NCBI RefSeq assembly: GCF_017168255.1
Contig: NZ_JABFAP010000001.1
Coordinates: 1,766,266 to 1,830,265 of the forward strand
DNA from: Agrococcus sp. KRD186
GTDB lineage: Bacteria; Actinomycetota; Actinomycetes; Actinomycetales; Microbacteriaceae
DNA length: 64,000 nucleotides
Direction: 5' to 3'
The notes beneath the pieces were generated by a model. It was given only the letters and a program-made list of their open reading frames with translations. It was not told where the DNA came from and made no database searches. Shown one piece after another: positions 12,396 to 20,116 of the stretch. Within the stretch, counting starts at the first letter, position 1; each line of letters opens with the position of its first letter. The position numbers and the translations under genes were made by a program.

Positions 12396-15300
12396 GTGAC
12401 TTCACACAGCACAGCGCGGACGACGCTGCGCCGCGTGGCTGCGATCGGGACGGCGGTCGCGCTCTGCGCGAGCGGCGCAGTCCTGAGCGCGACCACCGCG
12501 AACGCAGCCGCATCTCCAGGCTCCGCGCTCAGTTTCGAGGACGGACGCTACATCGTCGTCCTCGCAGAGGACGCCCTCGCCACCTATGAGGGCGGCGTCT
12601 CCGGGTTCGCAGCCACCGCACCGCAGCGCGGCAGCGACCTGGACACCGACTCGCGCGCGGCTCGCGCCTACTCGGCGCACCTCAACGACCGTCAGCAGGA
12701 TGTCGCGGCCGAGGTCGGCGCGACGATCGATGCCAGCCTCACGGCCGCCATGAACGGCTTCGTCGCCGACCTGACGGCCGAGCAGGCCACCGAGCTGTCC
12801 CGACTTGCGGGCGTGCGCTCGGTCGAGGCGAACGAGATCCTGCAGACGCAGAGCTCCCCCGCCAACGACTACCTGCAGCTGGATGAGCTGTGGAATCAGG
12901 TGGGCGGCATGGGCGAGGCCGGCGACGGCGTGGTCGTCGGCGTGATCGACACGGGCATCGCGCCCGAGAACCCCTTCTTCGCGGGTGAGCCGCTCGGCAC
13001 CGTGGCGGGCGACGAGCCCTACCTCGACGGCGAGACGATCACGTACGCCAAGAGCGACGGATCGACCTTCACCGGCGTCTGCCAGGTGGGCGACGGCTTC
13101 ACCGCCGCCGACTGCTCGACCAAGATCGTCGGCGCGCGCTACTACGTCGACGGCTTCGGCGTCGACCGCCTCGGCTCGGCCGACCAGGTGCCCGGCGAGT
13201 ACGTCTCGCCGCGCGACGGCGACGGCCACGGCTCGCACACGGCATCGACCGCAGCGGGCAACGCGGATGTCGCGATCACCTCGGTCGGCGGCGCCGACCT
13301 GGGCACGATGTCGGGCGTCGCACCCGAGGCGCGCATCGCCGCGTACAAGGTGTGCTGGTCGGGACCGGACCCCGCAGTGACGACCGATGACGGCTGCGCC
13401 ACGAGCGACCTCGTCCAGGCGATCGACCAGGCTGTGGTCGACGGCGTCGACGTGATCAACTACTCGATCGGCGGCGGCGCGGCGACCTCGGTGGCCACCG
13501 CCACCGATGTCTCGTTCCTCGGTGCGGCCGCGGCCGGCATCTTCGTGTCGGCCTCGGCCGGCAACTCCGGCCCCGGCTCCTCGACGCTCGACCACGCAGC
13601 GCCCTGGTACACGACCGTCGCGGCCACGACCATCCCGAACTACGAGGCGACGGTCACCTTCGCCGACGAGTCGATGGTCGCTGGTGCTTCGATCACGGTG
13701 CCCTTCGACGGCGAGGTGCGCGGCACGCTCGTCTACGCCGGCGACATCCCCTCCGCCGCGACCGAAGAGGGCATCGCGAACGCGGCGCTCTGCCTGCCCG
13801 GCTCGCTCGACCCCGCGGGCGCCGCGGGCAAGATCGTGCTGTGCGACCGAGGCATGAACGCGCGCGTCGAGAAGTCGGAGGTCGCCGGCGACGCCGGTGC
13901 CATCGGCGTGCTCCTCGCGAACGTGACGCCCAGCTCGATCGACCTCGACGACCACACGGTGCCGACGGTGCACATCGACGCGCAGTTCCGCGACCAGGCA
14001 CTGGCTGCCGCGGAGGCGAACGAGACGGTCACCTTCACCCCGGGCAACACGTCCGGTGTGGCGACGCCGGCTCCGGTGGTGGCGGGCTTCTCGTCGCGCG
14101 GACCGGTGGAGGCTGAGGGCTCGGACATCATCAAGCCCGACATCGCCGCCCCCGGTGTGGGCATCGTCGCCGGCTCGTACCAGGCGCCGGGCGGTCCCGA
14201 CCGCTATGCGTTCCTGTCGGGCACGTCGATGGCAGCACCGCACATCGCGGGCCTGGCAGCGGTCTACCTGTCCGAGCACCCGCTCGCGACGCCGGCAGAG
14301 GTCAAGAGCGCGATGATGACGAGCGCGGCTGACACCGTGCGCGCCGACGACACCCGCGAGACCGACCCGTTCTCGCAGGGCGCCGGCATCATCGAGTCGC
14401 CGTCGTACCTGAACCCGGGGCTGATCTACCAGAACGACAAGGAGGACTGGTACGGCTACCTGCGCGGGCTCGGCTACGGCCTGCCCGACGCTTGGGTCGG
14501 CGAGGCGTTCGATGCGAGCGACCTCAACATCCCGTCGATCGGCATCGGCTCGCTCGCCGGCACGCAGACCGTCACGCGCACGCTGACCGCGCTCGAGACC
14601 GGCACCTACCAGGTGTCGGTCGAGGGTGTCGCCGGCATCGACGTGCAAGTCACGCCGTCGACGCTCGAGTTCACCGAGGTGGGCGAGGAGGTCTCGTACG
14701 AGGTCACCTTCACCACCGAGTCGGCCGAGCCCGAGCAGTGGGCGACGGGCTTCCTCACCTGGTCGAACGACACGAACGCGGTGCGCTCCCCGATCGCCGT
14801 GCGCCCGCTCGCCATCGTCGTCCCCGAGTGGGTCGAGGGCGAGGGTCGCCGCGACGTGATCGAGGTCGAGGGACTGGCCGGCACCACCGGCGAGCTCACG
14901 GTCGCCACGGCCGGCCTCGCCCCGTACCAGGGCCTTGCCGACGAGAGCGGTGTCACGGGCGACCAGTTCGTCTACCCGGTGACGATCCGCGAGGGCGAGC
15001 TCGTGCACGACTTCGTGCTCAACGGCGACGAGAGCGTCGCCGACCTCGACCTGTACATCTACCGCCTGAACGATGCGGGCCAGGCGGTAGAGCAGTGGGT
15101 CGGCGGCACCGCATCGGCCGACGAGGTCGTCATGCTCGAGGACCCGCAGCCGGGCAACTACCTGGCGCTGGTGCAGGTGTACTCGGTGGCGGGCGGCGCC
15201 GAGACGCCGTTCCTCCTCGAGCACGCCGCGGTCTCGCCGAACGGCGGGAAGGGCAAGCTGACGGCGAGCCCTGCCAGCCAGCAGGTGAGCACGGGTGAGG

Positions 15301-15452
15301 CGTTCGACGTCGAGGTGACGTGGAACGGCCTGGGTGCGAACGAGCAGTACCTGGGTGTCGTGCTCTACGAGGTGAACGGCTCGACCGACCGCACCTACGT
15401 GTACGCGGAGTCGGCACCGGGCGCCTCGACGGGCCGCGGCCAGCTGCCGTAG
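12396..15452 (+). CDS. Secreted subtilisin-like serine protease (S8) with PA insert
   Basis: A 1018-residue exported protease. The signal peptide ends about residue 38 (TTANAAAS). An inhibitor-I9-type propeptide spans about 50-145. The S8 triad is D185 (GVIDTGIAPENP), H278 (DGDGHGSHTAS) and S611 (SGTSMAAPH), with oxyanion Asn in SASAGNSGPGSS. A protease-associated insert lies between His and Ser (about 440-550). The C-terminus has Fn3/beta-sandwich and pre-peptidase-like regions (about 720-1000). There is no LPXTG motif or membrane anchor, so it should be released. The GTG start has AAGGGAAG upstream. Substrates are probably environmental proteins (inference). It is a single gene closed by a strong hairpin. 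Confidence 0.93.
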   Translation: MTSHSTARTTLRRVAAIGTAVALCASGAVLSATTANAAASPGSALSFEDGRYIVVLAEDALATYEGGVSGFAATAPQRGSDLDTDSRAARAYSAHLNDRQQDVAAEVGATIDASLTAAMNGFVADLTAEQATELSRLAGVRSVEANEILQTQSSPANDYLQLDELWNQVGGMGEAGDGVVVGVIDTGIAPENPFFAGEPLGTVAGDEPYLDGETITYAKSDGSTFTGVCQVGDGFTAADCSTKIVGARYYVDGFGVDRLGSADQVPGEYVSPRDGDGHGSHTASTAAGNADVAITSVGGADLGTMSGVAPEARIAAYKVCWSGPDPAVTTDDGCATSDLVQAIDQAVVDGVDVINYSIGGGAATSVATATDVSFLGAAAAGIFVSASAGNSGPGSSTLDHAAPWYTTVAATTIPNYEATVTFADESMVAGASITVPFDGEVRGTLVYAGDIPSAATEEGIANAALCLPGSLDPAGAAGKIVLCDRGMNARVEKSEVAGDAGAIGVLLANVTPSSIDLDDHTVPTVHIDAQFRDQALAAAEANETVTFTPGNTSGVATPAPVVAGFSSRGPVEAEGSDIIKPDIAAPGVGIVAGSYQAPGGPDRYAFLSGTSMAAPHIAGLAAVYLSEHPLATPAEVKSAMMTSAADTVRADDTRETDPFSQGAGIIESPSYLNPGLIYQNDKEDWYGYLRGLGYGLPDAWVGEAFDASDLNIPSIGIGSLAGTQTVTRTLTALETGTYQVSVEGVAGIDVQVTPSTLEFTEVGEEVSYEVTFTTESAEPEQWATGFLTWSNDTNAVRSPIAVRPLAIVVPEWVEGEGRRDVIEVEGLAGTTGELTVATAGLAPYQGLADESGVTGDQFVYPVTIREGELVHDFVLNGDESVADLDLYIYRLNDAGQAVEQWVGGTASADEVVMLEDPQPGNYLALVQVYSVAGGAETPFLLEHAAVSPNGGKGKLTASPASQQVSTGEAFDVEVTWNGLGANEQYLGVVLYEVNGSTDRTYVYAESAPGASTGRGQLP

Positions 15453-15469
15453 CAGGAGCGATTCCGAGG

Positions 15470-15497
15470 GGAGGCGGGGGCTGCGGTCCCCGCCTCC
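15470..15497 (+). terminator. Hairpin terminator after the subtilase
   Basis: A 10-bp perfect stem (GGAGGCGGGG/CCCCGCCTCC) with an 8-nt loop, followed by a pyrimidine-rich TTCCGTCTC tail, 17 nt after the protease stop codon. Confidence 0.75.
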
Positions 15498-15510
15498 TTC
15501 CGTCTCGGGC

Positions 15511-15516
15511 TAGAAT
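15511..15516 (+). promoter_or_regulatory. -10 box for tRNA-Ser
   Basis: Consensus-like TAGAAT, 28 nt before the mature tRNA 5' end and just after the upstream terminator. No convincing -35 hexamer is visible. Confidence 0.5.
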
Positions 15517-15544
15517 CGCAGGGTTGGCCTCTCGGGGTCAGCAT

Positions 15545-15629
15545 GGAGGATTCGCCTAGTGGCCTATGGCGCACGCTTGGAAAGCGTGTTGGGTGCAAGC
15601 CCTCAGGGGTTCGAATCCCCTATCCTCCG
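15545..15629 (+). tRNA. tRNA-Ser (anticodon GGA)
   Basis: An 85-nt class II tRNA with a long variable arm. The acceptor stem GGAGGAT pairs with ATCCTCC. The anticodon stem CACGC/GCGTG closes the loop TTGGAAA, giving anticodon GGA (15579-15581), which reads UCC/UCU serine codons. The T-arm contains GGTTCGAATCC. CCA is not encoded. Confidence 0.97.
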
Positions 15630-15708
15630 CCGACAATGCATCCAGTCACGATGGAGTTCGCATGCGACAGAGCGATCCGCGGTCACGGCGCCGCGCGGGG
15701 AGCCCGTC

Positions 15709-16068
15709 GTGAGCGCCCGCATCCTGGTCGTCGATGACGACCGTGACATCCGCGACCTGGTCGCGATCAAGCTCGAGTCGGCCGGGCACGAGGTGGTCAT
15801 GCAGCCCGATGGCTCGCAGGGCCTCGAGGCCGCCCTCGCCGGCGGCTGGTCGGTGATCGTGCTCGACGTGATGATGCCCGGCATGTCGGGCATCGACGTG
15901 CTGCGAGCGGTGCGCGAGCGCGGCGACCGCACGCCCGTCATCCTGCTGACGGCGCGCGGCCAGGAGAAGGACATCGAGGCGGGCTTCGCCGCCGGCGCCG
16001 ACGACTACGTGACCAAGCCGTTCAGCCCGCGCGCCCTGCTCGCGCGCGTGACCGCCGCGCTGGGATGA
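15709..16068 (+). CDS. Receiver-only (CheY-like) response regulator
   Basis: I choose GTG at 15709 (SARILVVDDDRD), preceded by GGGGAG at good spacing; the frame extends upstream through the tRNA but that part is not coding. The 119-residue product is one receiver domain: acidic pocket D9-D11, phospho-Asp D53 (VLDVMMPG), and the conserved Lys in DDYVTKPF. It has no output domain, so it must act by binding a partner. Its stop overlaps the start of the HEAT-repeat gene (ATGA), which in turn overlaps the glycosyltransferase. I infer that it transmits a phosphorylation signal to one of those proteins. Confidence 0.88.
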   Translation: MSARILVVDDDRDIRDLVAIKLESAGHEVVMQPDGSQGLEAALAGGWSVIVLDVMMPGMSGIDVLRAVRERGDRTPVILLTARGQEKDIEAGFAAGADDYVTKPFSPRALLARVTAALG

Positions 16069-17027
16069 GCTGGCTGACCGACGGGGTGATGCAGGCGGTC
16101 CTGCTCATCACCGCCGGCATCACGCTCGGCATGCTCGCATCGCTGGTCGTGCAGCGCACCCTGCGCCGTCGGCGGGCGAGCGTGCGCGCGCGACTCGACG
16201 AGCGCATCCGCCCCCTCGTGCTGGCCGCGACCGTCGCCGAGGACGATGAGACGGATGCGCTGCTCGCGCGGGTGCGCGCGCTCGGTGCCGACGAGCGGGC
16301 ACACGTGCGCCGCACCGTGTTCGCCATGCTGCGCGATGTCACCGGCGAGGCAGCCGACCGCCTGCGCGCGGTCGGCGACGCCGCCGGCATCGTGCCGCGC
16401 GTGCTCGCGCTCTCCGAGGATCGCAGCCCCGCGCTGCGGGCCGACGCCGCCGAGGCGCTGGGCCTGCTGCAGCCGCCCGGCGCGCTCGCGCTGCTGTGCC
16501 GGCTGGCCGAGGACCCGGTGCCGGCTGTGCGCACCGTCGCGATCCGCGCCCTGGGCGCATACACCGAGCCCGAGGCGGTCGAACGCGTCATCGCCGCCCT
16601 CGCGACCGACAGCGGCGTGCCCAACAACGCGGCCGCCTCGGCGCTGCTGCAGCAGGGCCTCGCCGCCGGCGACCGCGTGCGCCTGGCGCTCGAGCATCCC
16701 GACGCGGGGGTGCGGCGCGGTGCCGCGCGCGTCGCCGGCCTGCTGCAGGCGCCGGGCGTCGGCGAGCGGCTGGTCGGGCTGCTCGACGACGACGACGAGT
16801 CGGTGCGGCTGGCCGCCATCCGCTCGCTCGAGCGGCTGCCGGTCGCCGCGGCGGTGCCGGTGCTGCTGGAGGCCGCGCTCGCCGACGGCCGCGACGGCGA
16901 GGCTGCGGCGGCGACGCTCGCCGCGATGCCGCCGGCGTGGACGACCGGCGCGCTCGCGCGCATCGAGGCGCAGGGCGTGCCGGCCGTGCGCCGCGCCGCC
17001 GGCATCGCTCGGGAGGCCCTGGCATGA
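16065..17027 (+). CDS. Membrane-anchored HEAT-repeat protein
   Basis: A 320-residue protein with one N-terminal membrane segment (about 8-30), a basic stop-transfer region (RRRRASVRAR), then Ala/Leu/Arg-rich helical pairs. These repeat the HEAT/PBS-lyase pattern, for example ALRADAAEALGLLQPPGALA, AVRTVAIRALGAYTEPEAVE and SVRLAAIRSLERLPVAAAV. HEAT arrays are protein-binding scaffolds; no enzymatic motif is visible. It overlaps the receiver gene before it and the glycosyltransferase after it by 4 nt each, so the three are translationally coupled. A scaffold linking phosphorylated receiver to glycosyltransferase is my inference. Confidence 0.85.
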   Translation: MSWLTDGVMQAVLLITAGITLGMLASLVVQRTLRRRRASVRARLDERIRPLVLAATVAEDDETDALLARVRALGADERAHVRRTVFAMLRDVTGEAADRLRAVGDAAGIVPRVLALSEDRSPALRADAAEALGLLQPPGALALLCRLAEDPVPAVRTVAIRALGAYTEPEAVERVIAALATDSGVPNNAAASALLQQGLAAGDRVRLALEHPDAGVRRGAARVAGLLQAPGVGERLVGLLDDDDESVRLAAIRSLERLPVAAAVPVLLEAALADGRDGEAAAATLAAMPPAWTTGALARIEAQGVPAVRRAAGIAREALA

Positions 17028-18496
17028 GCTGGCTGCACGACGCGGTCTCGACGATCATCCTCGCCCTGTCCTGGCCCAGCGCGATCTACTTCCTGCTCTC
17101 GAACACCGCGATGCTCGTGCTGGTGCTGCTGGCGTCGCGGCACTTCGTGCGCCACCTGCGCGAGAGCGACCACACCGGTCGCGAGGCGATGGCCGCGTCG
17201 CCGCTCAGCCCGGGCGTGAGCGTGCTGGTGCCCGCCTACAACGAGGCCGCCGTGATCCGCACGAGCGTGCGCTCGGTGCTCGACCTGCGCTATCCCGACC
17301 ATGAGGTCATCGTCGTCAACGACGGCAGCACCGACGCGACCATGCAGGTGCTGCGCGAGGCGTTCGACCTGGTGCCGGACGACCGCGACATCCCGGGCCG
17401 CCTGCCGGTGCGCGGCGAGATCGTCGCGGTGTGGCGCTCGCGGGGCGGCGTCGTGCCGCTGACCGTCATCGACAAGCAGAACTCCGGCCGCTCCGACTCG
17501 GTCAACGCGGCCCTCGACCTCGCGAGCAAGGACCTCGTGGTGATGGTCGACGCCGACTCGATCCTCGAGCCGGATGCGCTGCTGTCGGTCTCGAAGCCCT
17601 TCGCCGACGACCCCGACCGCGTCGTCGCGACCGGCGGCGCCATCCGCATCGTGAACAACAGCCGCGTGCTGGGCGGCCGCATCGTCGAGATCCGCATGCC
17701 GAAGCAGCTCATCGCCCGCATCCAGGTGGTCGAGTACCTGCGGGCCTTCATGCTCGGCCGCACGGCGTGGTCGGATCTGCAGGCGCTCGTGCTGATCTCC
17801 GGCGCGTTCGGCATGTTCCGCCGCGACGTGCTGCTCGAGGTCGGCGGGCTCGACCCCGACTCGATCGGCGAGGATTTCGAGCTCGTGATGCGCATCCAGC
17901 GCTGGATCCGCGACGGCAGGCGCGACAAGCGGGTCGTCTACGTGCCGGAGCCGGTCAGCTGGACGGAGGCGCCATCGACGCTGCAGGTGCTCGCCCGGCA
18001 GCGGCGCCGCTGGCATCGCGGCCTGTGGGAGGTGCTCTGGAAGTACCGCGGCATGCTGCTGCGCCCGCGCTACGGCCGCATCGGCGCGGTCGCGCTGCCG
18101 TACTACTGGCTGTTCGAGCTGTTCGCGCCGCTGCTCGAGATCCTGGGGCTGGTGCTGATCGTGCTCGGCTTCGCCACCGGCGCCCTCAACACCGGCATGG
18201 CCGTGTTCCTGATCGTCGTCTCCTACGGCTACGGCACGCTCGTGACGCTCACTGCGGTCATCGTCGAGGAGGCGAGCTTCCACCGCTACGAGCGCTGGCG
18301 CGACCTGGGCGCGACGCTCTGGGCGGTGCTGGCCGAGAGCCTCGGCTACCGCCAGCTCACCGCCGTCTGGCGCCTGCAGGGCTGGTGGGCGGGCCTGACG
18401 GGCCGCACGCAGGTCTGGGGAGAGATGACGCGCGCCGGCTTCGCCGGGACGACGGATGCGTCAGGCCGCGCCGGGGACGCGGAAGGACGCGGTTGA
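17024..18496 (+). CDS. Processive family-2 glycosyltransferase, membrane
   Basis: The start ATG 17024 overlaps the previous stop; the open frame further upstream is a shadow. The 490-residue protein has N-terminal membrane segments (about 10-38), a GT2 catalytic domain, and C-terminal membrane segments (about 355-430). Catalytic features are VPAYNEAAV (70-78), DGSTDAT (100-106), DAD at 176-178 (nucleotide sugar and metal), the ED pair at 283-284, and QRRRW at 326-330, the hallmark of processive synthases such as BcsA, IcaA and HasA. It probably polymerises an extracellular polysaccharide; the sugar cannot be told from sequence. Its last 36 bp overlap the 3' end of the opposing sensor kinase gene. 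Confidence 0.88.
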   Translation: MSWLHDAVSTIILALSWPSAIYFLLSNTAMLVLVLLASRHFVRHLRESDHTGREAMAASPLSPGVSVLVPAYNEAAVIRTSVRSVLDLRYPDHEVIVVNDGSTDATMQVLREAFDLVPDDRDIPGRLPVRGEIVAVWRSRGGVVPLTVIDKQNSGRSDSVNAALDLASKDLVVMVDADSILEPDALLSVSKPFADDPDRVVATGGAIRIVNNSRVLGGRIVEIRMPKQLIARIQVVEYLRAFMLGRTAWSDLQALVLISGAFGMFRRDVLLEVGGLDPDSIGEDFELVMRIQRWIRDGRRDKRVVYVPEPVSWTEAPSTLQVLARQRRRWHRGLWEVLWKYRGMLLRPRYGRIGAVALPYYWLFELFAPLLEILGLVLIVLGFATGALNTGMAVFLIVVSYGYGTLVTLTAVIVEEASFHRYERWRDLGATLWAVLAESLGYRQLTAVWRLQGWWAGLTGRTQVWGEMTRAGFAGTTDASGRAGDAEGRG

Positions 18497-20116
18497 ACCC
18501 GTGCCCGGCTCGCTCGTGAAATCGAGCGTGCCGCCGTGGGCGTGCACGATCATGCGGCAGATCCACAGGCCCAGGCCCGCGCCCTGCACGCCGGATGCCC
18601 GCGCCTCGGCGGCGCGGTAGAAGCGCTCGAAGACGCGTGCCGCCTCGTCCGGCGGCACGCCGGGGCCGTCGTCGACGACGCGCACCACCGCATCCGTCCC
18701 CTCCAATTCGACGTGCACGTCGACGCGGCCGTGCTCGCGCGTGTACTTGATGCCGTTCGAGACCAGGTTCTCGATCACCTGCGTGATGCGTCGAGCATCG
18801 GCCTCGAGCTGCACGGGCGGGCCGTCGACCAGGCGCAGCGCGACGCCCCGGCGGCGCGCGCGGTGGTCGAGCGTCGCGACGGCCTCCTCGGCGAGCGACC
18901 GGAGCTCGGTCGGCCGGGCCTGCAGGTGCACCTCGCCCCGGCTCATCTCGCCGACGATCAGCAGATCCTCGACCAGCGCCCGCAGCCGGTCGGCGTTGCG
19001 CTGCACGATCGACAGCCACGAGCGCAGCGAGTCGGGCAGCTCCTCGTCGAGGGCCAGCTCGAGGAACCCGGCGATCGAGGTCAGCGGCGTGCGCAGCTCG
19101 TGGGAGACGAGGGCGACGAAGTCGTCGCGATCCTCCAGCATGCGCATGTAGACGGTCACGTCGTCGACCGAGGCGATCGAGCCGCGGAACTCCTCGTCGA
19201 TGAAGAGCGGCCGCGACGACATCGTGATCGCGAACATCTCCTGGCCGGGGCGCGCCACCCAGCAGACGACGTTGTCGAAGGCCTCGCCTCGAGCAGCCCG
19301 CAGGAACGGCGCGTCAGCGGGCGGCAGCTCGCGGCGCGTGTCGAGCTCGAGGAAGCGCGCGCCGTCCAGCATGGCGTCGATGCCGTCGCCCGCGAGCGCC
19401 TCATGCCCCCTGAGCGTGGAGTTCACGCGCAGCACGCTGCCATCCGCGTCCAGCAGCAGCAGACCGACGCGAGCCGTCTCGAAGATCGCGTCGAGCAGCC
19501 CTGCGTCGGCCTCGCGCTGCTTCGCGATCGCCTGCATCGCGCGCTCCCGCTGCAGGATGGAGAGCTGCTGCCGCTCGATCGTGCGGGCGTAGCTGTAGGC
19601 GAACCACGCGGTGGCCACGAGCGCCAGCGGCACGATCACGACGCCCACCACGTTGGCGGTCAGCGTGACACCGGTGGACTGCGGGATGCGCAGCGCCATC
19701 AGCACGAGCAGCGCCGCGCCGGCGATCGCGACGATGCCGATGCCTCGGCTGCGCACCGTGACGCCGAGCCAGAACGCCGGCATCACGGCCAGCAGCGCCA
19801 CGATGCGCGGCGCCTGCGGATCGGCGATGAGCGCCGTCAGCGCCAGCAGGTCGAGCGCGGGCACGATGATGCGCATCTGCACACCGGCAGAGGGCGAGGC
19901 CACCGCGAGCGCGGTCGCCGCTGCCATGCCGATCGCCACGATCCACGGCCACGGCTGATCCCAGACGTTCGCACTGACGACCGAGAGCGCCACCAGCACC
20001 AGCGCCACCATCAGCGTCAGGGCCAGCTGCACCTCCCGGAGCCGCAATGCCCCGATGACGCGGGGCCGGATGTCGCGGGGCCGGATGTCGCGGGAGCGCG
20101 GAGCAGGCTGGCTCAC
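18461..20116 (-). CDS. Multi-transmembrane PAS sensor histidine kinase
   Basis: A 551-residue kinase. The N-terminus has a doubled DIRPR motif encoded by a 15-bp direct repeat (20060-20089). About six membrane helices follow (30-175), then a PAS-like domain (205-325), the HisKA H-box with H339 (LVSHELRTPLTS), and a HATPase domain with the N-box (QVIENLVSNGIKYT) and G-boxes (DGPGVPP, GLGLWICR). It probably phosphorylates a response regulator; the nearest is the receiver-only protein at 15709, but pairing is inferred. The GTG start at 20116 overlaps the stop of the HerA-like gene (GTGA), so it belongs to that minus-strand operon. Its 3' end overlaps the glycosyltransferase gene by 36 bp. Confidence 0.9.
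   Translation of the reverse strand: MSQPAPRSRDIRPRDIRPRVIGALRLREVQLALTLMVALVLVALSVVSANVWDQPWPWIVAIGMAAATALAVASPSAGVQMRIIVPALDLLALTALIADPQAPRIVALLAVMPAFWLGVTVRSRGIGIVAIAGAALLVLMALRIPQSTGVTLTANVVGVVIVPLALVATAWFAYSYARTIERQQLSILQRERAMQAIAKQREADAGLLDAIFETARVGLLLLDADGSVLRVNSTLRGHEALAGDGIDAMLDGARFLELDTRRELPPADAPFLRAARGEAFDNVVCWVARPGQEMFAITMSSRPLFIDEEFRGSIASVDDVTVYMRMLEDRDDFVALVSHELRTPLTSIAGFLELALDEELPDSLRSWLSIVQRNADRLRALVEDLLIVGEMSRGEVHLQARPTELRSLAEEAVATLDHRARRRGVALRLVDGPPVQLEADARRITQVIENLVSNGIKYTREHGRVDVHVELEGTDAVVRVVDDGPGVPPDEAARVFERFYRAAEARASGVQGAGLGLWICRMIVHAHGGTLDFTSEPGTGSTASFRVPGAA

Noticed and set aside
16496..17023. Extended N-terminus for the glycosyltransferase.
   Set aside because: That frame overlaps the HEAT-repeat gene and is Arg/Gly-rich without motifs. 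ATG 17024 overlaps the previous stop as the other genes in the operon do.
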